Source of the DNA: JBCCJA01 sp039045975
GTDB lineage: Bacteria; Planctomycetota; Planctomycetia; Planctomycetales; Planctomycetaceae
Assembly: GCA_039045975.1 (NCBI GenBank)
Contig: JBCCJA010000031.1
Span: 1-42,313, forward strand
Direction: 5' to 3'
DNA: 42,313 nucleotides
This document shows, in pieces, positions 34,067 through 42,229 of this stretch. Positions within the stretch are counted from its first letter, which is position 1. Every line of letters starts with the position of its first letter. The notes beneath the pieces are model-generated. The model was given only the letters and a program-made list of their open reading frames with translations, did no database searches and was not told the origin of the DNA. The position numbers were made by a program, and so were the translations under genes.

Positions 34067-34095
34067 TTGCGGCGCGACCGCATGTATAGTATACA
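34067..34095 (+). promoter_or_regulatory. Candidate csrA promoter overlapping a 15-bp AT-rich palindrome
   Basis: TTGCGG (34067-34072), 17-bp spacer, TATACA (34090-34095). The -10 is half of a perfect palindrome ATGTATA-G-TATACAT (34082-34096), standing out in very GC-rich DNA and lying in the divergent clpS/csrA gap, so it could serve both directions or bind a dimeric regulator. Predicted 5' leader for csrA about 107 nt. Confidence 0.45.
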
Positions 34096-34148
34096 TACGA
34101 ATCGATGGCGGTGTGTGACAGCGGGCGCGACGGACGACCGCCCCTGTC

Positions 34149-34203
34149 CCGACGGAAGATCGGCATACGCCGTGCAGTCTGTTGAATACCCAGAACAAGG
34201 AGG
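34149..34203 (+). promoter_or_regulatory. csrA leader with GGA hairpin and strong ribosome site
   Basis: CCGA-CGGAAGA-TCGG (34149-34163) presents GGA in a loop, the classic CsrA target form. AAGGAGG (34197-34203) is a strong Shine-Dalgarno five bases before ATG 34209 and also contains GGA. Two such sites fit autoregulation by CsrA, known in other bacteria; inferred here. Confidence 0.4.
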
Positions 34204-34208
34204 TTCCG

Positions 34209-34400
34209 ATGCTCGTATTGAATCGCAAAATCCGCGAGTCGATCGTGATCGACGGCGGCGTGACGGTGACGGTGCTGAAAACCGCGGGGAACCGCGTCAC
34301 GCTCGGGATTCAGGCCCCGGACGAGGTCGGGATCCGCCGCGTCGAGGTAGTCGACGAGTCGATCCGCGGCGTTCGTGACCCGGCCTCGACGCCGCGGTAA
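34209..34400 (+). CDS. csrA: Carbon storage regulator CsrA
   Basis: 63 residues, normal length; dimeric RNA-binding protein that blocks or stabilises mRNAs at GGA motifs. MLVLNRKIRESIVI is the family start, followed by VTVTVLKTAGNRVTLGIQAP and the key Arg44 in GIRRVEV. AAGGAGG stands 5 bases upstream and fixes the start. Convergent with the mechanosensitive channel gene (22 bp). No flagellar gene is in the window, although csrA is often linked to them. Confidence 0.97.
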   Translation: MLVLNRKIRESIVIDGGVTVTVLKTAGNRVTLGIQAPDEVGIRRVEVVDESIRGVRDPASTPR

Positions 34401-34422
34401 GGGCCGGCGGCGGGCCCGGTGT

Positions 34423-37400
34423 TCAATTTTGCGTCACGCGGGTTTCGACGGGTGCGGCGATATCCCTCACGTGAAGGTCGAGCTGCGGGAAGGAAATTTC
34501 GATGCCCGCGTCGCGGAACGCGAGGTCGATGTCGCGGTGCAGCTCGTGGATCGTCGTCAGCCGGTCGTCGAGCTTCGGCAGGTAGGCCCGGACGACGAAA
34601 TCGAGCGAGCTCGCCCCGAAGCCTTCGAGGGTGATCAGCGGGGCCGGGTCTTTGAGCAGGTACTGGTTCTCGGCACAGACGCGGGCGATCGTCTCGCGGG
34701 CGAGCGTGACGTCGCTGCCGTAGGCGATGCCGACCTTCACGACGATCCGGTTCAGCGTGTCGGTCAGCGTCCAGTTCAGCAGCCGGCCGGTGATGAAGTC
34801 TTTGTTCGGGACGATGAATTCTTGCTTGTCCCAATTGGTGATCGTCGTCGCGCGGATGCGGACGCGGCTGACGACTCCGGTCGTGTCGTCGAGCGTGACG
34901 ATGTCGCCGACGCGGATCGGCCTCTCGAACAGGATGATCAGGCCGGAGACGAAGTTCGCGAAGACTTCCTGCAGGCCGAAGCCGAGGCCGACCGTCAGCG
35001 CCGCCGCCAGGAACGCGACGTTCCCCCAGGTGATGCCGAGTAACGCCGCCGTCGAGATCGTGCCGACGAAGAGGACGGCGTAGCTGACGATGCGGGTGAT
35101 CGCGTAGCGGGTGGCGGCGTCGATCGGCAGCGGCGCGAGGACGGCGATCTCGATCAGGCCGGGCAGGTTGCGGGCCGCGTACCCGGTCAGCAGGGCCGCG
35201 AACGCGGCGCCGATGAGGTCGAAATAGGTGACCGGGACTTTGAGACGGACCGTCGTCGCGGTGCTGCTTTCGCCGTCCTCACTCGTGGAGGCGGTTTCAC
35301 TTCCGAACTCCCGTGTGACTTCGTACGCGGTGTAAGCCGACTTCGTGTCTTCGTCGAGCCGGAGCACGGGGACGAGGTCGGCCCATAGCCCCCAGAGGCC
35401 GAGGACGCCGACGGCGGTGGCGGCGACGAGGATCAGCCGGCGGGCCTGCTCGCTGGTGCGTTCGGCGTCGATCGGCTCGTCGGGCGGGATCTCGATGCCG
35501 GCGTGGTCATCGTCGCGGGACGCCTCCAGACGCCGCTGGCGTCTGGCGAAGACGAGCTGCCGGACCCGCAGGCGTCGGCGGAAGACCCGCACCGCCCGGA
35601 GCAGCACCGAGGCGACGATCACGACCGCCTCGAATAGAAACAACGACCCGAACACCGGGACCGCGAGCCGCGTCGCGGTGTAGTGGTAGCCGAGCACGCT
35701 GAGGCCGGCGAACAGGCAGGGCGCGCCGACCGCCAAGACCCACAGCAGCCGCGACGCGTCGCGGGCGATCCAGCCGTCGAGCTTCCAGACGGTCCGCCTG
35801 ACGGAGGCGCTCCGCGGCGAGAGGAACGGGTGGACGGTCGTGGCGAACGTGAGGCAGGCGGCGATGAACGCGACCCGCTCCCACGCCGTGCCGCCGGAAT
35901 AGCTGTCGACCGTCGAGGCGAGCACCCACAGCATCACTAGCGGGATCACGAAGGCCCGCATCGCGTTCAGCGACAGGCGGATCGTCTTCGTCAACTCGGT
36001 CGGCCAGCCGAGGTGGCCCTCGGCGAGGCCGTCTTTCGCGGCGGTCAGCCGCAGCAGTTCGAGCGGGTACCAGAACGCGGCGCCGGCGAGCAGCGCGGAC
36101 CTGAGGTTGTCGGCGAAGCCGAGGAAGGTGGCGTCGTTCGCCGGGATCACGACTGCGATCGCGACGAGCAACGCCGGACCGGGCGCGGCGCCGAGCACGG
36201 TGTAGACCGCGGCGCGGACGGTCGGCGTGAACTGACGGTAGCCGCGGCGGCGGGCGTCGCGGCCGAGGGCGGCGATCTGCGGTTTCGTGCGGCGACGGAT
36301 CCCGTACAGCAGCAGGGCGCCGAAGCCGGCGACGGCCGGCAGCCACGGCCGCCGGGCCGCGCCGGTCAACCACGTTTGGCCGGCCTGCCGCCACGTGTCT
36401 GTTTTGAGCAGCGGCGTTAACGCGTCGTTCTCGCGCCAAAGGGCGGTCGGTTCGAGGACGCCGGTGCTGCGGACCCAGACGATGCGGGATTCGATGAACT
36501 CGCGGTAGGTGGCGGCCGACCTCGCGACGTCCGCTTCGGACTTCGCGAGGTCGAGGAGTTCGTCCGCGAGGTCGGTGGCGTGTCCGTTCGCTTCTTTGAG
36601 CAATTGAACCCGGCTGGTCCGCAGGCGCTCGGCTTCCTCGCGGACGTCGTCGCTCGGCCAGTCGGGCGGCGGCCCGTCGGGGAAGGCGGTCGCGGCGGCT
36701 TCGGCGAGCAGCCGGTCGACGCCCGGCAGTTCGTCGGCTTCGTCTTCGAAGCGGTACTCGAACGCGCGGGCCTCGGCGGAGGCGGTCGGCAGCCGCCAGA
36801 CGCGGAACTCGTCTTCGAGTTCGAGCGTCGCGACGGCATCGCCGAGCCGACCGGTATTCGCGGCGCGGGCCGACTCGAAGTCTCGGCGGAGCCGGTCGGT
36901 GCGGCCGGGAAGGGCGGCCCGGCGGCGTCGGAGCATCAGCCCCAGCGATTGGGTCAAGCCGATGCTCTTGACCCGTTCCTGCATCGCGGCGAACTCTTTG
37001 TCGATGACTTCGAGTTCGCCGTCGGCCCGGGTGTGATATTCGGTGACGGCGTTGAGCAGCGTGACGAGCGCCGCGTCGAGTCCGGCGATCTCGCGGTTGC
37101 CGTCGGCGATCGGTTTCAGGCCGGGATCGATGCCCCGGCCGTTGGCTTCGCGGTTCGCGCGGGCGAGCTGCTCGCGGGCCGCGGCCTGACGGGCCGAGGC
37201 GAGGCGTTCGCCGATCGCCTTGAGCAGACGGGCGGCGTGGGCGGCGGTCTCTTCGGCGAGTTTCTGACGGGCCGCGTAGAGGCCGGCGGCCTGCTCGGCG
37301 GCGATCTGCGCGGTCTCGACCTGTTGCGTGTAGGTCGCGGCGTCGAGCGCCCGCAGTTTGCACTTCGCGGCGAGCACTTCGGCGGCGTCGGCCGGGTCGG

Positions 37401-38181
37401 ACGAGTCAGCCAGGCGGGTGACGGTCGCGTTCAGTTGTGTCCGCTCTTTGTCGGCACGTGCGGCCGCTTCGGCGAGCCGTTTGACCCGGCTGTCACGCTC
37501 GGCCCGCCCGATCTCGAGGGCGTTGAGGTCGTTCGCGGCTTTCGTTTTCTCGGCCGTGACGGCCGCCTCGAGCGCTTCGAGTTTGGCGACGTCGTCGCCG
37601 AGTTCGGGGTCGGGCAGGTTCGCGAGCGCGACGAGGCCGGCGAGGACCTCCGCGGTCGACTCTTCGGCCGTGTCGGCGAGCCGTTGGGCGGTCGCTCGAC
37701 GCTGTTCGTAGTCGGCGAGGGACTCGACGTATTTGACCGCTCGGTCGTACGCGGCGACGGCACGGTCGCGGGTGTCGGGGTCGAGGTCGGCCGGGAGGGC
37801 GTCGATGCGTTCCCGGATCTGGTCGGCGGTCGGGAGGTCGGACGGCGTTTTCGCCGGCGCGGCGGCGTCGGACGCGTCCGACGGGGGCGGGGTCGGCGGA
37901 CTCGGCTCGGGTGCCGGTTCCGGGACGGTGTCGGTCGCGTCGGGCGTGCCGGCCACCGACTCCGTCGCTTGGGCGACACGGGCCGGCTTGGCAGGAGTGC
38001 GGGCCGATGTCGGGCCGGGACGCGGCGCGGGTCTCGCGTCTTGCGTCGGTCGTCCGACCGACCGCCAGATCGGCCGCGGCGGCCATTCGTTCTGGGCGGC
38101 CGCCTCCGTCGCGACGAGGCCGAGAGTGAACAGGCCGAACGCGATGACGTCCGCGGGTCTCCGTACGATTCGTCCGCGCAT
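34423..38181 (-). CDS. Large MscS/MscK-type mechanosensitive channel
   Basis: 1252 residues. Signal peptide (VIAFGLFTLGLVATEAAA), then a Pro-rich linker and about 450 residues of coiled coil (ERIDALPADLDPDTRDRAVA and on) that should be periplasmic. A TM region starts at about 610 (LPAVAGFGALLLYGI) with about ten helices. The MscS core at about 1045-1250 has ALTVGLGFGLQEVFANFVSG (pore helix), LIILFERPIRVGDIVTL, FIVPNKDF and the C-terminal RDAGIEISFPQLDLHV. It opens under membrane tension and may respond to osmotic downshock. ATG 38181 has GGAGAG just upstream. Downstream of the J-like gene by 86 bp, same strand. Confidence 0.92.
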   Translation of the reverse strand: MRGRIVRRPADVIAFGLFTLGLVATEAAAQNEWPPRPIWRSVGRPTQDARPAPRPGPTSARTPAKPARVAQATESVAGTPDATDTVPEPAPEPSPPTPPPSDASDAAAPAKTPSDLPTADQIRERIDALPADLDPDTRDRAVAAYDRAVKYVESLADYEQRRATAQRLADTAEESTAEVLAGLVALANLPDPELGDDVAKLEALEAAVTAEKTKAANDLNALEIGRAERDSRVKRLAEAAARADKERTQLNATVTRLADSSDPADAAEVLAAKCKLRALDAATYTQQVETAQIAAEQAAGLYAARQKLAEETAAHAARLLKAIGERLASARQAAAREQLARANREANGRGIDPGLKPIADGNREIAGLDAALVTLLNAVTEYHTRADGELEVIDKEFAAMQERVKSIGLTQSLGLMLRRRRAALPGRTDRLRRDFESARAANTGRLGDAVATLELEDEFRVWRLPTASAEARAFEYRFEDEADELPGVDRLLAEAAATAFPDGPPPDWPSDDVREEAERLRTSRVQLLKEANGHATDLADELLDLAKSEADVARSAATYREFIESRIVWVRSTGVLEPTALWRENDALTPLLKTDTWRQAGQTWLTGAARRPWLPAVAGFGALLLYGIRRRTKPQIAALGRDARRRGYRQFTPTVRAAVYTVLGAAPGPALLVAIAVVIPANDATFLGFADNLRSALLAGAAFWYPLELLRLTAAKDGLAEGHLGWPTELTKTIRLSLNAMRAFVIPLVMLWVLASTVDSYSGGTAWERVAFIAACLTFATTVHPFLSPRSASVRRTVWKLDGWIARDASRLLWVLAVGAPCLFAGLSVLGYHYTATRLAVPVFGSLFLFEAVVIVASVLLRAVRVFRRRLRVRQLVFARRQRRLEASRDDDHAGIEIPPDEPIDAERTSEQARRLILVAATAVGVLGLWGLWADLVPVLRLDEDTKSAYTAYEVTREFGSETASTSEDGESSTATTVRLKVPVTYFDLIGAAFAALLTGYAARNLPGLIEIAVLAPLPIDAATRYAITRIVSYAVLFVGTISTAALLGITWGNVAFLAAALTVGLGFGLQEVFANFVSGLIILFERPIRVGDIVTLDDTTGVVSRVRIRATTITNWDKQEFIVPNKDFITGRLLNWTLTDTLNRIVVKVGIAYGSDVTLARETIARVCAENQYLLKDPAPLITLEGFGASSLDFVVRAYLPKLDDRLTTIHELHRDIDLAFRDAGIEISFPQLDLHVRDIAAPVETRVTQN

Positions 38182-38267
38182 CTCTCCGGCCCGCTTCCTG
38201 GGGAGTCGGCCGGTGTCGTAGCAGCCCCGTCCGGCGTCCGCGACCCGAACCGGCCCGCGGCGGGACG

Positions 38268-39296
38268 TCAACGCCAGAAGACCTTCGTGACGTAATAGGC
38301 GGCGGCGGGCAGCACCACCGCCGTCGTCGTCAGCGGCATCACCCAGGGGGAGATGTTCGTGAACAGGCCGTTGAGGACGAAGGCGCTCAACAGCGACGGG
38401 CCGGCGACGCCCCAGCAGAGGATGATGTAGCCGGTGAGCCGTTTTTCCTTCTGCTCCGCCTCGGAAAGGTCTTTGAAGCGGACGCCGCCGGCCTTGCCCT
38501 TCGTGACGCCGGCGACCTCTTCGCGCTTCTGTTGGATCTCTTTGCCGGCTTTGCCCTCGCGCATGCCGGGGGCGTAGTACTTCTTGATCGCGGCCGAGAT
38601 CGCGCTCGGCGTCGCGAGGACGCAGCGGACCGGCATGCCATAAGTCAGCCGCAGGCGTTCGTCGAGCTCGGCGTCGATCTCGTCGGCGGTCGCGACGAGG
38701 ATCACGCCGTCGTCCTCGAATAGCGGGACGACCGAATGCCGCCGGGCGATCGAACGGGGCAGGGGATCGAGGGCGTCGTCGTCGGGGAGTGTCTCGTTCA
38801 GGTCGATGAATGACATGCCGAGCTCCTGCGCGAGGGCCCGGGCCGCGAGCGACGGCTTGACGAGCTTCATCTGGACCATCGCGTCACGCAGCGACAGGCC
38901 GCGGCCCTCGGCGAAGGCTTCGGCCTCACGGAGTTGCGCGGTGGTGATCGCCCGCATGTCGATCAGCCAGCGTCCCATCGGCTTGCGGCCGAGCTCGTCG
39001 GCGTCGTCGAAGACGCGGCCGAGCATCTCGTCGTAGTCGCGTTTGCGGTCGCCGTCGGTCAGCAACAGGCGGGCGCGGGAGAGTTCGTTGAGCAGTTCCT
39101 GCGACTGCGGCCCGTACTTGCCTGCGGCGTACTTGCGGACCTCGCCGCTGAGGATGCCGTGGTGCTTCTCGATGACCTTCTCGTCGTCCTCGAACCGCTT
39201 CAGGCGGAGCAGGGTGTAGTGGTCGGGGGGGACCTCGTCGGGCGGGATCCCGAGCCAGTCGACGTAGACGTTCGGGCCTTCGGACGTGGTCGACAT
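38268..39296 (-). CDS. J-like/GspE N-terminal domain fusion with two C-terminal TM helices
   Basis: 342 residues. Residues 10-95 resemble a J domain (YVDWLGIPPDEVPPDHYTLL, then LSRARLLLTDGDRKRDYDEM), but the HPD tripeptide that activates Hsp70 is absent. Residues 105-245 match the GspE N-terminal (MshEN-like) fold: MGRWLIDMRAITTAQLREAE, LAQELGMSFIDLNETLP, VVPLFEDDGVILVATADEID, IKKYYAPG. Some MshEN domains bind c-di-GMP. TM helices lie at 289-311 and 318-338, so the protein is membrane bound with the soluble part probably cytoplasmic. It follows the short Hsp70 gene (95 bp), which supports a chaperone link. The fusion is unusual; function unknown. Confidence 0.8.
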   Translation of the reverse strand: MSTTSEGPNVYVDWLGIPPDEVPPDHYTLLRLKRFEDDEKVIEKHHGILSGEVRKYAAGKYGPQSQELLNELSRARLLLTDGDRKRDYDEMLGRVFDDADELGRKPMGRWLIDMRAITTAQLREAEAFAEGRGLSLRDAMVQMKLVKPSLAARALAQELGMSFIDLNETLPDDDALDPLPRSIARRHSVVPLFEDDGVILVATADEIDAELDERLRLTYGMPVRCVLATPSAISAAIKKYYAPGMREGKAGKEIQQKREEVAGVTKGKAGGVRFKDLSEAEQKEKRLTGYIILCWGVAGPSLLSAFVLNGLFTNISPWVMPLTTTAVVLPAAAYYVTKVFWR

Positions 39297-39320
39297 CGTG
39301 CCGTCGCGATAAGGAGTCGT

Positions 39321-39387
39321 GTTTAGCCGCGTCCGGTAGGACGCGTGTCAGGACCACCGGAGCGCGTCCTACCGGACGCGGCTAAAC
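39321..39387. repeat. Perfect 25-bp inverted repeat (family C) between Hsp70 and J-like genes
   Basis: Arms 39321-39345 and 39363-39387 are exact complements over 25 nt (GTTTAGCCGCGTCCGGTAGG and five more), loop 17 nt. It ends 4 bp before the Hsp70 stop codon (39392-39394). It shares TTTAGCCGCG(A/T)CC with the element in waaA (2688-2748). No T tract, but such a strong hairpin could attenuate transcription or protect the Hsp70 mRNA end. Confidence 0.85.
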
Positions 39388-39391
39388 GGCC

Positions 39392-40975
39392 TTAATCGAC
39401 CTGGTACTCCCGCGCGAGCGTCTCGAACGCGCGGATGCCGTCGTCGTCGAGGCCCGCGTCGCGTTTGATCTCGGTCCGGGCGACGTTGTGGGCGGTCAGC
39501 TCGCGGGCCTCTGCGGTGATCCGCCCGTTCTTGTCGTACTTGTAGCTGACCTCGACCGGGCTGCCCTTCGGCAAGTTCGGCGGGAGGTCGACGATGCGGA
39601 AGTCGCCGATCAGCGTGCAGGCGTCGGGGTCTTCGGCCTCGCCCTCGAGGATCTCGACGTGGATCGTCTTCTGGTTCTCGCTGGTCGTCTTGAACCGCTG
39701 CTGTTTCGCGAACGGGATCTGCGTGTTGCGGGGGATCATGTGGTGGTTGATCTTCCGCTTCTCGCCGTCGTCGGCCTTGGCGGTGACCTTCACGCCGAGC
39801 GAGTGGCTGTTGACGTCGCCGACCTCGATGTTGCGGAGCCGCTTGAGCAGCGCGTCGGCGAGGCGGCTGTCGCGGCCCCGCTCTTTCGCTTCGAGGATGG
39901 CGGCGTGGATCGCGGCGCCGTCGGCGACGGCGGCCTCCGGCTGCAGTTCCCGTGACGGCGTCTTGCCGCCGATCTCCTTGAGCATGTCTTCGACGACCGG
40001 CATGTAGGTCGACCCGCCGATGAGCACGACCTCGTCGAGGTCGGCGGCCTCGACCTCGGCCTGTTGCAGGACGAGCTCCGTCGTGTCCCGCGTCCGCTGG
40101 AGCAGGTCGCCGGTCATCCGCTCGAAGTCTTTGCGGGTCAGTGACACGGTCAGCGTCTGGCCTTCGTGATAGACGCTGATCGGCGTCTGGGCCTTCTGCG
40201 ACAGGGCCCGCTTCGCGTCTTCGCATTCCTGGAAGAAGTTGCGGATCGACTCGGCCGACTCCCGCGGGTCTTTGCCGTGCTTGCGGGTGAACTGCTCGGC
40301 GAGGTGGTCGACGAGGCGGTTCGACCAGTCGAGCCCGCCGAGCATCACGTCGCCGTCGGTCGCGAGCACCTTGAAGTGCGTCGGCGTGTACCGCACGACG
40401 GTCACGTCGAACGTGCCGCCGCCGAGGTCGTACACGAGGATCGTCCGCGGCGGGATGTCGAGGTCGGTCCGCCCCAGTTCGCCCTTGTTCCAGGCGTACG
40501 CGAGCGTCGCCGCCGTCGGCTCGTTGATGATGTCGACGACGTTCAGCCCGGCGATCTTGCCGGCGTCCTGCGTCGCCTTCCGCCGCACGTCGTTGAAGTA
40601 GTAGGGGACCGTGATGACCGCGTTCGCGATCGGGCCGATCCGCTTCTCGGCGTCCTGCTTCAGCTTCTTCAGGATCATCGCCGAGAGGAATTCCGGCGTG
40701 AGCTTCTTCTCCTTGTAGACGACGAAGTAGTCGTCGTTGCCCATCTGCCGTTTGACGGCCTCGACGACGTTCTTCGGGTCCTCCTGGGCGACCCGCTCGA
40801 AGGACGGGCCGACCATCACCTGGTCGTCGCCGCTGAGCAGGATCACCGAAGGCGTGATCGAGCGGTCGTCCGCGTTCTTGATCAGCTCGGGGTTGCCCGA
40901 TTCCGTCAGCTGGGCGATCGCCGAGTAAGTCGTCCCGAGGTCGATGCCGACCGTCTGCCCGTCTTGAAATGCCAT
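39392..40975 (-). CDS. Short DnaK-like Hsp70 without the C-terminal lid
   Basis: 527 residues, about 110 fewer than DnaK. The nucleotide-binding domain is intact: VGIDLGTTYSAIA, VITVPYYFNDVRRKAT, VVDIINEPTAATLAYAW, VYDLGGGTFDVTVVRY, VVLIGGSTYMPVVEDML. A substrate-binding beta-domain follows (LGVKVTAKADDGEKRKINHH, FKTTSENQKTIHVEILEGE), then only about 60 residues, so the helical lid is missing. The usual dnaK partners (grpE, dnaJ) are absent; a J-like protein follows. This is probably a specialised paralogue, not the housekeeping DnaK. Confidence 0.93.
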   Translation of the reverse strand: MAFQDGQTVGIDLGTTYSAIAQLTESGNPELIKNADDRSITPSVILLSGDDQVMVGPSFERVAQEDPKNVVEAVKRQMGNDDYFVVYKEKKLTPEFLSAMILKKLKQDAEKRIGPIANAVITVPYYFNDVRRKATQDAGKIAGLNVVDIINEPTAATLAYAWNKGELGRTDLDIPPRTILVYDLGGGTFDVTVVRYTPTHFKVLATDGDVMLGGLDWSNRLVDHLAEQFTRKHGKDPRESAESIRNFFQECEDAKRALSQKAQTPISVYHEGQTLTVSLTRKDFERMTGDLLQRTRDTTELVLQQAEVEAADLDEVVLIGGSTYMPVVEDMLKEIGGKTPSRELQPEAAVADGAAIHAAILEAKERGRDSRLADALLKRLRNIEVGDVNSHSLGVKVTAKADDGEKRKINHHMIPRNTQIPFAKQQRFKTTSENQKTIHVEILEGEAEDPDACTLIGDFRIVDLPPNLPKGSPVEVSYKYDKNGRITAEARELTAHNVARTEIKRDAGLDDDGIRAFETLAREYQVD

Positions 40976-41115
40976 CGAAAGAAGATCCCGTCAGAAAAGC
41001 CGAATGTGAAAGGCCCGACCGGCCGTCGCCGTGATTCAGAAAGACACGAATCGGTATCGTGCGATCCGCCGACACGGCTTGCAACAACCCCCGGACGCGT
41101 CACGCGCGGGCGGCG

Positions 41116-41706
41116 TCAGGCGCTCGCGGCGCCACGGCCCATCCGCTTGCGGGCCTTCGAGAGGATCGGGCCGATCGAGTTCACCGGCAGCCCGACCTCG
41201 GCACTGATCTGCTCGTAGGTCTGGCCTTCGAGGTGGTGCCGCCGCACGATCTCGGCCTCGTCGGCCGGCAGCTCCGCCAGCAGCGTCGCGACTTCGTCCC
41301 GCGACGCGACCTCGATCGACGCGTCGCTGAGCGTGTCGATCGCCCCGTCGCTGACGCCCTGGGCCTTCACGTGGCCCATCGCCTCCGACCGCCTCATCGA
41401 CGCCATCCGTCGCACCACCGTCCGCCGCGACACGACCGTCAGGTAGGTCGCCAGCGAGGCCTCGCCGCGGAACTGACGCAGGACGGCCCGGTCGTCCGAG
41501 AGGATCTCGAGCAGGATGTCCCCGACGAGGTCTTCCTCTTGGTCGGCTCGCAACGTCGCGCTGCGGGTGTCGGCCGTGTGGCGGATGACGTGCAGGAACA
41601 GCCCGAGAAAGCGTTCGACGAAGTCGGCCCAGGCGGAACCCGACTCGCCCGGGCCCTCGGACAGGCACCGCTCGAGTAACTGGCGATCTAGGTCGGTCAG
41701 GGCCAC
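41116..41706 (-). CDS. Second ECF-type RNA polymerase sigma factor
   Basis: 196 residues from GTG 41706. Region 2: FLGLFLHVIRHTADTRS, EEDLVGDILLEILSDDRAV, ASLATYLTVVSRRTVVRRM. Region 4: LAELPADEAEIVRRHHLEGQ split by TYEQISAEVGLPVNSIGPIL and KARKRMGRG, a helix-turn-helix. The frame is open to a TTG at 41760 with weak sequence, so GTG 41706 is preferred. It precedes the short Hsp70 by 140 bp on the same strand and may control it. No adjacent anti-sigma gene. Confidence 0.88.
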   Translation of the reverse strand: MALTDLDRQLLERCLSEGPGESGSAWADFVERFLGLFLHVIRHTADTRSATLRADQEEDLVGDILLEILSDDRAVLRQFRGEASLATYLTVVSRRTVVRRMASMRRSEAMGHVKAQGVSDGAIDTLSDASIEVASRDEVATLLAELPADEAEIVRRHHLEGQTYEQISAEVGLPVNSIGPILSKARKRMGRGAASA

Positions 41707-41866
41707 GCCGCGGCCTGGGGCGGGTCGGAAAACGCCGGGCTCGGGCGAACGTCCGCCCAAATATCAATGTCAGTCTATGAACGAGGCCCGGCACCTCTCA
41801 AGACGGGGCAGGCCCCAGCCCGGCCGGAAGGCCACGCGATCCGGGCCCGCGGCCCGACTTATCGCC

Positions 41867-41895
41867 TTGAAACAAAGACCCGGCTCTCCTAAATC
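41867..41895 (+). promoter_or_regulatory. Weak candidate promoter for ferredoxin
   Basis: TTGAAA (41867-41872), 17-bp spacer, TAAATC (41890-41895), about 35 bp before ATG 41931, in the divergent gap 41707-41930. The -10 is poor (3 of 6). Confidence 0.25.
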
Positions 41896-41930
41896 ACTTC
41901 GCCGAACGCCTTTTACGCGAGACCGCCGAG

Positions 41931-42224
41931 ATGGCCCACGTCGTCGCCGAGCCCTGCTTCAACTGCAAATACACCGACTGCGTCGTCGTCTGCCCCGTGG
42001 AATGCTTCTACGAGGGCCAGTCGATGGTCTACATCAACCCCGACGAATGCATCGACTGCGAAGCATGCGTCCCCGAGTGTCCCGTCGAGGCCATCTTCCA
42101 CGAGGACAGCTTGCCGGACGAGTGGAAGGATTATACCGGCCTCAATGCCGAACTCGCCCCGCAGACGCCTGTGATTTCTGAGCAGAAAGACCCGCTCAAC
42201 GCCGGATCCTGCGAGCAGGCTTGA
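41931..42224 (+). CDS. fdxA: 7Fe ferredoxin (3Fe-4S + 4Fe-4S)
   Basis: 97 residues, an electron carrier. Cys9, Cys17 and Cys50 fit the 3Fe-4S cluster, and Cys21, Cys40, Cys43 and Cys46 the 4Fe-4S cluster, as in Azotobacter-type seven-iron ferredoxins. Cys12 and Cys25 are extra. CFNCKYTDCVVVCPVECFYE and INPDECIDCEACVPECPVEA are the signatures. ATG 41931; divergent from the sigma gene. A palindrome starts six bases after the stop. Confidence 0.96.
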   Translation: MAHVVAEPCFNCKYTDCVVVCPVECFYEGQSMVYINPDECIDCEACVPECPVEAIFHEDSLPDEWKDYTGLNAELAPQTPVISEQKDPLNAGSCEQA

Positions 42225-42229
42225 TCTGA

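Noticed and set aside
39321..39387. Classical rho-independent terminator
   Set aside because: The stem is far longer than usual and neither strand has a T run after it, so I list it as a repeat with possible termination effect.
39369..41087. Minus-strand open frame of 572 codons overlapping the Hsp70 gene in another frame
   Set aside because: The Hsp70 frame has all family motifs; the overlapping frame is Arg/Asp-rich low-complexity translation.
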